Shown piece by piece: positions 52,001 to 61,568 of a DNA stretch of 64,000 nt. Below the pieces are notes generated by a model. That model was given only the letters and a program-made list of their open reading frames with translations. It did no database searches and had not been told where the DNA came from. How positions within the stretch are numbered: position 1 is the stretch's first letter; each line of letters starts with the position of its first letter. This DNA is from Algoriphagus halophilus (GTDB taxonomy: Bacteria > Bacteroidota > Bacteroidia > Cytophagales > Cyclobacteriaceae), in assembly GCF_900129785.1 (NCBI RefSeq), contig NZ_FSRC01000004.1, forward strand, positions 248,001-312,000. Reading direction: 5' to 3'. The position numbers and the translations under genes were made by a program.

Positions 52001-52312
52001 AGCTTGTTCTGTGATGTCTTCAAACTTGAATTCTCCTTTATTGAGATAAAGTTTGTTGGGTCCTAAGTTAGCCGTGAAGTACAGGTCAACTAGCCCATCG
52101 TTGTTGATATCTCCGATAGCCACTCCACCGCCGTTATAGTAGTTCCGGTAAGTGAAAATATTGAAATCTTCACTAAAACTTAAGTCATTCCGGAAATCTA
52201 CCCCTGAACTAGTCTTGTCAATTTCCTGAAATAGGGTAGTTTTTTTTTCCGTTTCTTCTTTACAGGAAAAAAGTGAAACTACTAGAATAAGGCTTGCAAT
52301 ATGATTCCTCAT
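49010..52312 (-). CDS. CRTAC1/UnbV-type FG-GAP (VCBS) propeller lipoprotein A
   Basis: A 1100-residue lipoprotein (leader ends VVSLFSC, Cys17). From about residue 60 to 500 it carries a run of FG-GAP/VCBS repeats, each with a DxDxDGxxD calcium loop (for example GDINNDGLVDLY, ADVDGDGFLDIY, DYDKDGDLDVY, ADINGDGLLDI). An ASPIC/UnbV domain follows at about 520-590 (GTQIRLKA, RGFQSSVDP, IGLGE, ILWPDGK). A second propeller half runs to the end (DVNGDGLEDLF, DINKDGAIDLF, DLNNDGLPDLILG). The family is best known from animal CRTAC1 and bacterial UnbV; it probably binds glycans or proteins at the surface. Next to a near-identical-length paralogue and a SusC/D pair. Confidence 0.9.
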   Translation of the reverse strand: MRNHIASLILVVSLFSCKEETEKKTTLFQEIDKTSSGVDFRNDLSFSEDFNIFTYRNYYNGGGVAIGDINNDGLVDLYFTANLGPNKLYLNKGEFKFEDITEQAGVAGARAWSTGVSMADVDGDGFLDIYVCNSGDISGDNKQNELFINQGDGTFLEMAEAYGLADQGFSTHAVFFDYDKDGDLDVYLLNNSYQAIGTFNKMQNERIKRDNVGGDKLYRNDDGKFQDVSEEAGIYGSVIGFGLGITIGDVNQDTWPDIFISNDFFEKDYLYINNQDGTFTESLEKSMRSISAASMGADIADINGDGLLDIFVTDMLPESQTRLKQVTTFENWDKYQFNKTYGYHYQLSRNMLHLNNGDGTFSEIGRLSNVEATDWSWGALIFDMDNDGLRDIFVANGIYQDITDLDYLNFIDDDKTKSQIISQEGVNFKALVDPIPINPIPNYAFRNLGELKFENIAEDWGLGKAIHSNGAAYGDLNNDGTLDLVVNNVNQPSQIFKNQGKSIYPTHHFIQIQLEGKEKNTHAIGTQIRLKAEGKIFYSEQMPNRGFQSSVDPKITIGLGELTKVESIEILWPDGKYTELKNQAVDQLLKLNWEDAGEILSEKPFFEKPNNQQFHKIENPGLSFVHEENAFVDFDRDRLTYIMYSTEGPAFAKADVNGDGLEDLFFGGAKTFSAKLFLATSSGKYYESPQDAFVKDIQSEDTDAVFFDADGDGDMDLMVTSGGNESGFGSIDLADRLYLNDGKGNFTKNSSAGFATVFGSSSSVKPIDINKDGAIDLFVGGRLVPFTYGAYASSQLWINDGNGNFTEESTTLAPILKDLGMITDATVLDWDQDGNEDLVLVGEWAAPIFLKNINGRLEKIEMPELETLKGWYRAVEVADLNNDGLPDLILGNNGLNSRFKITSDSPVKMFLNDFDQNGSVEQIFTQEVGGVQVPYTLKHELERQIPSVKKKYIRYSNYNNESLTDIFPSEIVNQSIINEVNNLESGVLMNEGNGNFSWKPFPILAQRSYVFAIAVLDLNEDGNLDLILGGNLSQAKPEVGKYDASYGEVLLGKGDGTFDYWKNAAHGLKLDGDIRAFGLLENKKLLVVKNSAQAEIWDFK

Positions 52313-52535
52313 GAAATACGATTATCCTTTGTTATTTTTCTCTGATGAGAAACCCGAATTCTCAAGACACACATCAGAGAGGTGTTTTTTTGAAGCCCAG
52401 GTTTGTTGGTTACTGACCATTTTTTCCAAGGTCAACTGGGTTCCAATCCCATGTTTTAGTCCAATTATAAAACCTTTTCTACCTATTCTTCCAAAATCAA
52501 GTTGGAATAAGAAAAGGGGGAAATAAACGGTGGAA

Positions 52536-55500
52536 CTATTCGTGAAATTCAAAAACCAATGGCACATCATTATTTCGTAATACTACTAAATTTGGTCTGT
52601 TTTCAAGATTGATTTGAAGAAAATCCCGGATTTCACCAGGGACAAATAAACCGCTTTCTTCCGGTATTAAGGTTTTCCATTCATTTTTTCCATTTGGTTT
52701 CAATACCCAGCCATAGCTTCCCATCTGACTGCCTAATTCTGGTTTGATCCTACTTTGATTTCCTCCAAAAATCAACAAAGGCTCTCCTGATTCTCCAGTT
52801 ATAGAAGTGATGGAATAGACAGGAGCAGATTGAATTTCAGCAGGTAAATCAGTCATCTTGAAATTACTTTTTCCGTCATTTAGCCATAGGCTAGTTTCAA
52901 GAGTACCAGCTGTTAGAATTAAGGAATTAGCCCAAACAGCTTCAGGGAAAAGATCTTCTAAAGACTTGTTTTGGTAGGATTCGTAGGTCAGTAATTGCTT
53001 TCGCAAAGAGGGGAGTTGACGTAGTAAAGCAGGCTTTAGCACCCAAGGAATTGTTCTTTGATTTTCAAATTGGGAAAGGATTTGATCCAAGGTTCCATTT
53101 TGATCAAAGTCATTCAGGATCATTCTGAGTTGAGAGTTGCTATTGCTATGAAGTCGGGAGTTTAAGCCATGATTCCCAGCTAGAATATCAGGATGGCCAT
53201 CCATATTGACATCTGAAACAAATAGGCAATTCCAAAGACCACTTGAATTTTCAAAACCAAAATCGGAAGTTTTTTCAATTAATTTATTTCCCTCAAAACT
53301 AAATATCCGAATGGACATCCATTCTCCTGCCACAATTATTTCGAGTTTCCCATCTCCATCCAAATCGGCCAAATCTCCGCTAGTCAGCATCCCAATTTTG
53401 GAAAGTTCAGGGTTTAGACTCTGAGAAATTTGCTTAAAACGTCCCATTCCATCATTCTCCCAGACTTGCAGGCCAGTCGGGATTCCATATCCAAATGGTA
53501 TTGCTCGGCTACCGACGATCAAATCCATATCTCCGTCTTCATCAAAATCTAGAGAAAGAAGAAAGGCGGTTGGGTTTGAAGAAAAGAATTGAGGTGACTT
53601 TTGGAAGTTTCCAGTTCCATCATTCAGATAAAGTCGGTCCGAATAAGCTGGCGAATTATCACCAAACTCGATTCCCCCACTTCCTACCAGTAAATCAGGC
53701 TTTCCATCACCGTTAGCATCAAAAAAATGTGCGGTGACATCTTCGGAAATTGCATCCGAATCAAAGAGTTCTTCTTGGTGGGATATAAATTGACCTGTTG
53801 GATTTTGGATCAGCAAGATAGAGGTTTGTTCTTTCGCCCCTGGAATGAAAATATCTTCCAAACCATCTCCATTCACATCTGCTTTGGCGGCTTTTGGTCC
53901 CTCATTGCTGATCATCCAAAATCGTAAGCGATCACGATCAAAATCAATAAAGTTGCTCTCCTGATGCTGAAACGGAAATTTTGTGTCTTTTTGAATGAAT
54001 AGCGTTCCTGGATTTTTCTCTAGGTTTGGGTTTATTTTGTCCTCCTCTTTTGGGATAAGTTTCAGTGCCTGATTGGCTTGAACATCTCTGATAATTTGGA
54101 TTTTACCGTCTGGCCAAAAAATCTCTAGGGAATCGAGTTTTTCAATAGTACCCAAGCCAAAATGCATCCGAGGATCAACCGAAGACATGTAACCTTTGAC
54201 AGGTTGATACTCCTGAATGAATTTTTGATCGGATGCATAGGCGATGACTTTGGTGCCAAATTCCTGACCTAGCTCTATGCTCAGGTAGTTTCCGATATTT
54301 TTGTCGGAACTGGTATTTCGGTAAATGAAAGCTCGGTCATTTAAATTATTTATTACTAAGTCAAGATCTCCATCATTATCTAAATCCCCATAAGCTGATC
54401 CAGTGCTGAAAGTAAGCTGGTCTAAACCCAAATTTTGAGCAAGGTTTTCAAAATTCCAGTTGCCTTGATTTTTAAAGAGAAAGTTTTGCTGGGGGGTAGA
54501 AGGAAATGCATCAATCATTTTGGTCAAAAGGATGGAGTCTTTCTGAAAACCTTGAATTTTCTCCTGATTGTTGACATAGAAATCTACGAAATCAAAATCA
54601 GTCAAATCTTTCACAATTCCATTAGTGACTAATATATCCTTCAGTCCGTCATTGTCCATGTCGAAAATCAAGGCTCCCCAACTCCAGTCTGTCGCTTCTA
54701 ATCCGGCCATTCGACTAACTTCTGCAAAAATGGGGGTTTGAGTTCCAGGTCTGAATCCTAAGTTTCTTTGAAGGGTATTTCTTGTGAATTGTTGATGGTA
54801 TCCAGCCTTAATATTAGATTGAAATTTGTCCCATTCTTCAAAAGGAGTTTTCGTTTTGACACGAGAAAGTTCCTTTGGCAGCATTTCTGTGACAAAAATA
54901 TCTGGCCGAGTATCATTGTCCAGATCGGCAATATCAGCTCCCATACTTCCCAAGCTGATCTCAGGCAGAAGATCTGGCAGAACTTCAGAAAATGTTCCAT
55001 CCTGATTGTTCAGGTAGAGATAGTCCCGTTCAAAAAAATCATTGGAAACATATAAATCTGGCCAATTATCATCGTTTAGGTCAGCTACAGTGACTCCAAG
55101 ACCATATCCTATATTACTCCCGTATATTCCAGCCTCCTCAGATACATCCGTGAAGATATCTCCATCGTTTCTGAATAACTTATTTCCTCCTTCGGGATCA
55201 CGGATTTCACGTTGCCCAACCCTAAGGTCATAAATCCCTATGGATCTTGCCGAATTACTGAGTAGGTACATGTCCAAATCTCCATCTTTGTCAAAATCAA
55301 AGAAGACAGCATGCTGGCTCAGTCCTTTTTCAGCAATTCCGTACTCTTTTGATTTTTCTGAAAAAGTGAGGTTATTATTATTGATAAAAAGTTCATTATG
55401 GCGTTTATCTCCACCTGGAGGGCCCGATTTGCAAATGTAAAGGTCCAATAAACCATCCCCGTTTACATCAGCCATACTTACACCGGTAGTCCAATATCCA

Positions 55501-55826
55501 GTTGAGCTAAGTCCAGATTGGTCGGTAATGTCTTTAAATTTAAGCCCCCCTTGGTTCAGATATAGTTTGTTAGAAGTTTGATTTCCGGCTAGGAAAATAT
55601 CAATTAAACCATCATTATTAATATCGCCTAATGCTACTCCTGCTCCGTTGTAAAAATTACGAAAAGTGTAGGGATTTACTTTTTCGGTGTAAGTAAGATC
55701 ATTTCTGAAAGATATCCCTGAATCTTCCTCTGAAAGAAGTTGGAAAAGTACGTCATTACTTTTCTCTTCCTTTTGGCAAGAAAGGCACGAAATAAATAAA
55801 ATAATAAGGAGGGTTTTTTGCTTCAT
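52536..55826 (-). CDS. CRTAC1/UnbV-type FG-GAP (VCBS) propeller lipoprotein B
   Basis: A 1096-residue lipoprotein from ATG 55826 (a TTG at 55832 is rejected); the leader ends ISCLSC, Cys17. It has the same layout as protein A: FG-GAP loops (GDINNDGLIDIF, ADVNGDGLLDLY, DFDKDGDLDMY, GDLDNDGDLDLV), an ASPIC/UnbV domain near 525-595 (FGTKVIAY, GYMSSVDPRMHFGLG, IFWPDGK), then a second propeller half (ADVNGDGLEDIF, DANGDGKPDLL, DFDEDGDMDLI, ADLDGDGKLEII). The two share long identical blocks (for instance EATDWSWGALIFDMDNDGL), so this is a tandem duplication with divergence. Spacing to protein A is 223 bases. Ligand unknown. Confidence 0.9.
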   Translation of the reverse strand: MKQKTLLIILFISCLSCQKEEKSNDVLFQLLSEEDSGISFRNDLTYTEKVNPYTFRNFYNGAGVALGDINNDGLIDIFLAGNQTSNKLYLNQGGLKFKDITDQSGLSSTGYWTTGVSMADVNGDGLLDLYICKSGPPGGDKRHNELFINNNNLTFSEKSKEYGIAEKGLSQHAVFFDFDKDGDLDMYLLSNSARSIGIYDLRVGQREIRDPEGGNKLFRNDGDIFTDVSEEAGIYGSNIGYGLGVTVADLNDDNWPDLYVSNDFFERDYLYLNNQDGTFSEVLPDLLPEISLGSMGADIADLDNDTRPDIFVTEMLPKELSRVKTKTPFEEWDKFQSNIKAGYHQQFTRNTLQRNLGFRPGTQTPIFAEVSRMAGLEATDWSWGALIFDMDNDGLKDILVTNGIVKDLTDFDFVDFYVNNQEKIQGFQKDSILLTKMIDAFPSTPQQNFLFKNQGNWNFENLAQNLGLDQLTFSTGSAYGDLDNDGDLDLVINNLNDRAFIYRNTSSDKNIGNYLSIELGQEFGTKVIAYASDQKFIQEYQPVKGYMSSVDPRMHFGLGTIEKLDSLEIFWPDGKIQIIRDVQANQALKLIPKEEDKINPNLEKNPGTLFIQKDTKFPFQHQESNFIDFDRDRLRFWMISNEGPKAAKADVNGDGLEDIFIPGAKEQTSILLIQNPTGQFISHQEELFDSDAISEDVTAHFFDANGDGKPDLLVGSGGIEFGDNSPAYSDRLYLNDGTGNFQKSPQFFSSNPTAFLLSLDFDEDGDMDLIVGSRAIPFGYGIPTGLQVWENDGMGRFKQISQSLNPELSKIGMLTSGDLADLDGDGKLEIIVAGEWMSIRIFSFEGNKLIEKTSDFGFENSSGLWNCLFVSDVNMDGHPDILAGNHGLNSRLHSNSNSQLRMILNDFDQNGTLDQILSQFENQRTIPWVLKPALLRQLPSLRKQLLTYESYQNKSLEDLFPEAVWANSLILTAGTLETSLWLNDGKSNFKMTDLPAEIQSAPVYSITSITGESGEPLLIFGGNQSRIKPELGSQMGSYGWVLKPNGKNEWKTLIPEESGLFVPGEIRDFLQINLENRPNLVVLRNNDVPLVFEFHE

Positions 55827-56769
55827 TGACAATGTTTAGAAAGCGGGGAGTGAACAAAAGAACATTTCCTTTTTAAAAGAGCTCAGATTCTATTGCTTAC
55901 TTAAGTTTTGAATCAGGTTAGAAATTCATTTTTAATTGCCTGGACTTATTTGCATGATTAATTGCTTTAGTTTTTTATGAATCTACCAGTTTGTTTGATT
56001 TTGCCAAAGCGAGAGTAACATTTTACTCGATAAGAAAATTTAGAAGAGGGTTTCCTAGTTTATAAAATCAACTTCTCTTCCTTGGAAAAAGGTAAAGGGC
56101 TTTTAAAGTCTTCAATACTTTTAAATCCAATATCAGAATTATTTCCATTGCCATAAATTAAAAGCGGAGTTCTGACTGTGGTGAATTTGTTTTTTGAAGT
56201 TAAATCATACATCAAAACAACTGGTTTAGTAAGGATTATGAACATTTGAAGAACCAATTTTAGTTTTTAATGCTACTTTATTTTCGTGGCCCTTGACTAA
56301 TTTATTCTAGTTAGGAAGGCTAACTATTTTAAACTTATTCAGAAATAAAATCAAGATCATTAATTTTTTTTAGGAAGGGTGTTATGGATGGTTCTATTGC
56401 TAATTAAATATTTTTACAATTATCTTTTGTTTTGTTTTAGATATGCAAAATTATTTTTTAAAATTGCTTCGAGGCATGTAAACTCAAAACTTCAATAAAA
56501 AATTGTCAAAAGCTTTGTTTTAAAGCGGAAATTTTTTTCACCAGTTTTGATTTTAAATGATTTAGTTTTTTGAATTCAGAAATCATTTTTGATTTCATAA
56601 AACCAAAATTGATTGCTTTCAGGCCTTAGGTCTGAGGGTAAGATGCCAAAAAGAAAACCAATTTGTTTTACTTATTTATTTCAGGGAAAATTTCTGGAAT
56701 AGGGAGGTAGAACAAAAAATAAGGATTGCTAAAAGAGCTATCAAACAATTAACCATAACCTAAAATCAC
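55827..56769. other. Long divergent intergenic region (0.94 kb) of the SusC/CRTAC1 locus
   Basis: Separates the minus-strand CRTAC1 pair from the plus-strand susC. It must contain promoters for both directions. It is strongly AT-rich. A minus-strand frame at 56060-56242 (61 codons from an ATG) ends in a plausible protein-like tail (GFKSIEDFKSPLPFSKEEK) and may be a gene fragment, but I do not recognise it. No clear operator or regulator gene is present; the controlling sigma or anti-sigma pair is not next to susC. Confidence 0.5.
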
Positions 56770-59736
56770 ATGAAAAAACAAGTAAAACTGGTTTTCATGT
56801 TATTCTTGTCTTTTGCTTTATGCATATGTCAGGTGACATATGCACAGCAGACTAGGGTAACAGGAAAAGTAACAGATGCTGCTACTGGGGAGGGAATCCC
56901 GGGTGTAAGTATTCTGATAAGTGGTACCACGACTGGAGTGGTGACAGATTTAGATGGGAGCTATTCAATCGAGGCTAGTCCAACTGATATTTTACGAATC
57001 TCATTTATCGGTTATACTACCGTAGAGGAGGAGGTCGGAAACCGGACCGTTATCGATGTTGCACTAGCTGAAAACATACAAGCGCTTACAGAGGTGGTAG
57101 TCGTGGGGTATGGTACCCAAGAGAAGAAAGAGATTACCAGTGCCGTAACTAGTGTCAAATCAGAGGATTTTAATCAAGGTACTGTTAATGACCCCGCACA
57201 ATTGCTACAAGGAAAAGTTGCTGGTCTAAACATTGCCAGACCAGGGGGAAATCCTAACTCCGGATTTAATGTACGATTAAGAGGAATCTCCTCAATTGGA
57301 GAAAATGCTTCACCACTTGTAGTTATCGATGGTGTTATTGGAGCCTCATTGAGTACAGTAGACCCTAATGATATCGAGTCCATGGATGTATTGAAAGATG
57401 GATCTGCTGCGGCTATTTACGGTACCAGAGGATCGGCTGGTGTAATCTTAGTTACTACAAAAAAAGGTAGAAAGGGTAGATCAGTCGTTGAGTTTAACAG
57501 TAGTGTAGCTGTTGAAAATGTTGCCAGGACTATTAGTGTCATGAATGCAGAAGAGTACAAGGCGATACCTAACTCAAGAGATCTCGGAGGTAGTACCGAC
57601 TGGTTCGATGAGGTGACAAATACAGGACTTAGTTTTATAAACAACCTTTCACTTGGTGGAGGTAATGAAAGTACCAGCTACCGAGTTTCGATCAACTCCC
57701 GAAATGTGGACGGTGTTGGTATTAATTCTGGTTTTGACCAATTAAATGCCAGATTGAGCTTGACTCAAAGAGCTTTAAAAGACAAGGCAACATTTACTGT
57801 AAATATTTCCAATACAATAATTGATAGAGAATTTGGTAACGAAAACTCTTTTAGATATGCTATCATAAGCAATCCAACGCTTCCAGTTTTTGATCCAAAC
57901 CCTCAAAGTCCTGATTTTGGAGGTTATTCAGAGCGAGATATTTTTGACTGGTTCAATCCTGTGTCCATTGCGGAACAGAATATTGCAGATGGTCGAGATA
58001 ACAGACTATTAGCCAGTATCCGTGGAGAATATAATTTTACGAGCAAGTTTAGCGGTGCATTATTTTATTCCACTCAGAGAGAAACCGATTGGAGAGGATC
58101 TTATTCCCCAAAGACTGCTAAATTCGGTGGTGGATTTGGTAGAAATGGTTTGGCCACTATTGTAAATAATGAGAGGCTAAATGATCTATTCGAAGCCACA
58201 TTGAATTATTACGAAAACGTGAATAAACTTGGAATGGCTTTCTTGGCAGGATATTCTTACCAGGAATTCTTTAACCAGGGTGATTTTACACAAGCGGGAA
58301 ATTTCTTAACAGACGCATTTACTTATAATAACATCGGGGCGGCGCTTGACTTCGCTAATGGATTAGCGTCAGTTTCAAGTTATGCCAACTCAAACAAATT
58401 GGTAGCATTCTTTGGACGGGCTAACTTCAATTATGATGATACCTACTTGCTATCTCTAAGTGCCAGATATGAAGGTTCCACTAGATTCGGAGCTAACAAT
58501 AAATGGGGTTTGTTTCCAGCAGTTAGTGTGGGTGTAAACATCGCTAACTTGGTAGACCTTACCGGTGTTAGTTCAATGAAATTCAGAGCCAGTTATGGTA
58601 GAACTGGTACACAGCCAGGAGAATCCTATTTATCCTTGTTAAGATTTGGACGTCAGGGTAACTTCTTCTATAATGGACAATTTGTGCCATCATATGGACC
58701 GGTATCCAACGCCAACCCAGATTTGTCATGGGAAACAAAGGATGAATACAACGTAGGATTGGACTTTGTGATTTTAAATAACAAGTTAGATGGTGCGATA
58801 GACTATTATACCAGAGTGACAACAGGTATGATCCTACCAATCAACGTACCCGTACCACCAAACCTTTTCCCTACGACCCAATTGAACATCGGTGAAATGT
58901 CAAATTCAGGTTTGGAGGTTATGTTAAATTATAGAGCCATTCAAAATGCTGATTTCAGATGGACTACTGGAGTCAATTTCTCCACTTTAAAGACAAATCT
59001 TAGAAGCTTGTCTGCAGGAGATTTGAGTTTCGGAGAAGTTAATTACCGCTCTAATTTTGGATCTCCAGGTCAGAACCTAACGCAATTGATCCGAATCCAA
59101 GAAAATGGACCTTTAGGACAAATTTGGGGACCAATTCAAGTAGGTGTCAGCGATGATGGAAGTCCGATCATGAAGGTGATTGATGGCACAGCTGTAGATG
59201 ATGAAGGGAACCCTGTTTATTGTAACTGTAACGATGACAGAACTCAATTAGGTACCGCATATCCTACTTTAAATTTTGGTTTCAATAACTCCTTAACTTA
59301 CAAGAATTGGGATTTGAACTTCTTCTTTAGAGGATCATTTGGTCATTATCTGATCAACAGCTACAGAGGTTTCTATGAAAACACTGAAAGTACAACTGTT
59401 CAAAACTGGAATATTGTAAATACTAAATATTTTGATCCGAATATTACCAAAGCAGAATATAACAGCACTCATGTTGAAAAAGCTGATTTTGTGGTATTGG
59501 ACAATGCAACCCTTGGCTATAACTTCAATGTCCAGCCAGGCAAAGCAGTCGGAAGGATTAGGGCTTATGTTTCTGTACAGAATCCCTTCATGTTTACCGG
59601 ATATACCGGTGTAGATCCTGAGGTAAGGTATGGAGATTCAGAGCAAAACAATGATCCTCTTGCACCGGGTATTGAAAGAAGGGCAACTTATTTCACCACT
59701 ACGATCACTACTCTAGGCCTTAATCTAAGTTTCTAA
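56770..59736 (+). CDS. SusC/RagA-type TonB-linked outer-membrane transporter
   Basis: A 988-residue protein. Signal peptide (FMLFLSFALCICQVTYA), then a carboxypeptidase-regulatory-like domain (about 28-105; VTGKVTDAATGEGIPGVS, FIGYTTVEEEV), a TonB-box/plug region (about 108-225; VVVGYGTQEKKE, GSAAAIYGTRGSAGVI), and a ~760-residue beta-barrel. It ends TTTITTLGLNLSF, with the terminal aromatic typical of outer-membrane barrels. It imports a large substrate, usually a glycan or peptide, with the SusD lipoprotein as its lid, powered by TonB. SusD follows 17 bases later. There is no STN domain, so anti-sigma signalling is unlikely. Confidence 0.93.
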   Translation: MKKQVKLVFMLFLSFALCICQVTYAQQTRVTGKVTDAATGEGIPGVSILISGTTTGVVTDLDGSYSIEASPTDILRISFIGYTTVEEEVGNRTVIDVALAENIQALTEVVVVGYGTQEKKEITSAVTSVKSEDFNQGTVNDPAQLLQGKVAGLNIARPGGNPNSGFNVRLRGISSIGENASPLVVIDGVIGASLSTVDPNDIESMDVLKDGSAAAIYGTRGSAGVILVTTKKGRKGRSVVEFNSSVAVENVARTISVMNAEEYKAIPNSRDLGGSTDWFDEVTNTGLSFINNLSLGGGNESTSYRVSINSRNVDGVGINSGFDQLNARLSLTQRALKDKATFTVNISNTIIDREFGNENSFRYAIISNPTLPVFDPNPQSPDFGGYSERDIFDWFNPVSIAEQNIADGRDNRLLASIRGEYNFTSKFSGALFYSTQRETDWRGSYSPKTAKFGGGFGRNGLATIVNNERLNDLFEATLNYYENVNKLGMAFLAGYSYQEFFNQGDFTQAGNFLTDAFTYNNIGAALDFANGLASVSSYANSNKLVAFFGRANFNYDDTYLLSLSARYEGSTRFGANNKWGLFPAVSVGVNIANLVDLTGVSSMKFRASYGRTGTQPGESYLSLLRFGRQGNFFYNGQFVPSYGPVSNANPDLSWETKDEYNVGLDFVILNNKLDGAIDYYTRVTTGMILPINVPVPPNLFPTTQLNIGEMSNSGLEVMLNYRAIQNADFRWTTGVNFSTLKTNLRSLSAGDLSFGEVNYRSNFGSPGQNLTQLIRIQENGPLGQIWGPIQVGVSDDGSPIMKVIDGTAVDDEGNPVYCNCNDDRTQLGTAYPTLNFGFNNSLTYKNWDLNFFFRGSFGHYLINSYRGFYENTESTTVQNWNIVNTKYFDPNITKAEYNSTHVEKADFVVLDNATLGYNFNVQPGKAVGRIRAYVSVQNPFMFTGYTGVDPEVRYGDSEQNNDPLAPGIERRATYFTTTITTLGLNLSF

Positions 59737-59753
59737 GCTAAAAATAAGATATC

Positions 59754-61388
59754 ATGAAAAAAATAATAAATATTCGATACTTCTTGATTGGCCTGGGAAT
59801 GAGTTACTTCGCTTCGTCCTGCGTAGACTTAGATGAAGAAGTATATAGTGCTGTTACAGCTGATAACTTTTTCCAAACAAATGAAGAGTTTATTTCTGCA
59901 CTTGGACAAGCATATACATCCCTAGGAGGGCTGGGTAACCACTCCGGACTTTGGTCCATCAATGAAATTGCTTCAGACGAAATTGTTGTTTCCCACAAAG
60001 GAGGTGACTGGTTTGACGGAGGAGTTCTATTGCAATTACACCAGCATGAATTCAAAAGTGATAATCCATTCTTTCAAAATTCTTGGAATTTCCTTTTTGG
60101 AGGGATCAATACTTGTAATCGATTGATCTTTTCTTTTGAAACTCTGGATAACCCTAATTCTGCAGCATTTATAGCTGAACTCAGGGCATTACGAGCGCTT
60201 TATTATTACTGGGCTCTGGATGCTTTTGGAAATATTCCAATCGTAACAGACTTCACTGATGTGGAAGCTCCTAGTACCAAACCTCGGCAAGAAGTTTATG
60301 ATTTTGTGTTGAGTGAACTCAATGAAATCATTCCACTGCTTCCAGTAGCCAAAGATGGTACAACTTATGGAAGGATGACCAAATGGAGTGCTTTAATGAT
60401 TAGAATGAAGCTTTACCTCAATGCAGAGGTATATACAGGTACTCCTCAATGGGCTCTTGCTGCGGCAGATGCTTCAGAAATTATCAATAGTGGTGTTTAC
60501 AGTTTGATGCCAACTTACAGTAACAATTTTGTAATCAACAACAGTCAATCCACTGAAAATATCTTTGTATATCCTTATGACAAGGTTTTCGCAGGTGGTT
60601 TTAACTGGGTAATGATGACATTGCATATTGTAAGTCAATCTACCTTCAATCTTACCCAACAGCCTTGGAATGGCTATCAGACAGTTGAAGAGTTTTATAA
60701 CTCTTATGTTGATCCTGAAAAAAATCCAGGTACTCAAGGTCCTGTATGGAAGGGATTGGCATTGGAACAATCTACCGGAACAATTGATGGAAGATTAAGT
60801 AATTTCTTGGTTGGACCTCAATTCAGATCAGATGGAACAGTATTGGAAGATCCAGGAGTTGAGCCAACAGACCCAACAGGAAGAAATGGGGATCCAAATG
60901 GCCCACCGCTTACATTCATGCCTTACCTTAATGAAATTTCCCCTGGAGGGTTGCGTCAAGCAGGAGCCCGAATTGCGAAATATGAATTTGAAATGGGAGG
61001 CACAAATAACATGAGCAATGACTTTGTGATTTTCAGACTATCTGATGCCATCCTTTCGCTTGCTGAAGCCAAGTTTAGAATGGGAGAAACCACAGAGGCA
61101 TTGGCCTTGGTGAATCAAATTAGAGCCAGAGCTGGTAACCTAGATCCATTTACTACACTGACCGAAGAAAATCTGTTTGAGGAAAGAGGTAGAGAAATGT
61201 TTGTTGAAATGACAAGAAGACAGGATTTAATCCGATTCAAAAAGTATGGAGAAGCTTGGTGGCCTTTTGAAGGAATGAACAGACCTAAGCAAGTACACTC
61301 TCCAGGAAGTTACTTGGAGTTGTTCCCAATTCCACAGCCACAAATACTTGCGAATCCAAAATTACAACAAAATCCAGGGTATAATTAA
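59754..61388 (+). CDS. SusD/RagB-type surface lipoprotein
   Basis: A 544-residue lipoprotein, leader ending YFASSC (Cys23). The SusD fold is recognised by its TPR-like helices and hallmarks: NNFFQTNEEF-type start (TADNFFQTNEEF), ALRALYYYWALDAFGNIP (about 145-162), KWSALMIRMKLYLNAEVYTG, LSLAEAKFRMGE, ERGREMFVEMTRRQDLIRF, and the end LFPIPQPQILANPKLQQNPGY. It caps the SusC barrel and binds the substrate at the surface. With SusC it forms the transporter core of this locus. A terminator follows. Confidence 0.93.
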   Translation: MKKIINIRYFLIGLGMSYFASSCVDLDEEVYSAVTADNFFQTNEEFISALGQAYTSLGGLGNHSGLWSINEIASDEIVVSHKGGDWFDGGVLLQLHQHEFKSDNPFFQNSWNFLFGGINTCNRLIFSFETLDNPNSAAFIAELRALRALYYYWALDAFGNIPIVTDFTDVEAPSTKPRQEVYDFVLSELNEIIPLLPVAKDGTTYGRMTKWSALMIRMKLYLNAEVYTGTPQWALAAADASEIINSGVYSLMPTYSNNFVINNSQSTENIFVYPYDKVFAGGFNWVMMTLHIVSQSTFNLTQQPWNGYQTVEEFYNSYVDPEKNPGTQGPVWKGLALEQSTGTIDGRLSNFLVGPQFRSDGTVLEDPGVEPTDPTGRNGDPNGPPLTFMPYLNEISPGGLRQAGARIAKYEFEMGGTNNMSNDFVIFRLSDAILSLAEAKFRMGETTEALALVNQIRARAGNLDPFTTLTEENLFEERGREMFVEMTRRQDLIRFKKYGEAWWPFEGMNRPKQVHSPGSYLELFPIPQPQILANPKLQQNPGYN

Positions 61389-61409
61389 TCAGTATTTGAT
61401 ATAAACTAA

Positions 61410-61442
61410 AAAGCAGGCTGAGGTTTCAGCTTGCTTTTTTTT
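61410..61442 (+). terminator. Terminator after the SusC/SusD pair
   Basis: AAGCAGGCTGA pairs with TCAGCTTGCTT (one wobble) around a 4-base loop and is followed by nine T. It starts 22 bases after the susD stop. Confidence 0.87.
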
Positions 61443-61568
61443 TAAGAGCTTGTTAACCAAGTTTCCTTAAAAAAAGATTGTATCATAGATTCAAATTCAT
61501 TTAATTTCTTCGCCCAGTAAAACACTTGCTTGAAAAAAGTTCCTTAGTTGCTTATTACCGATTTATCA

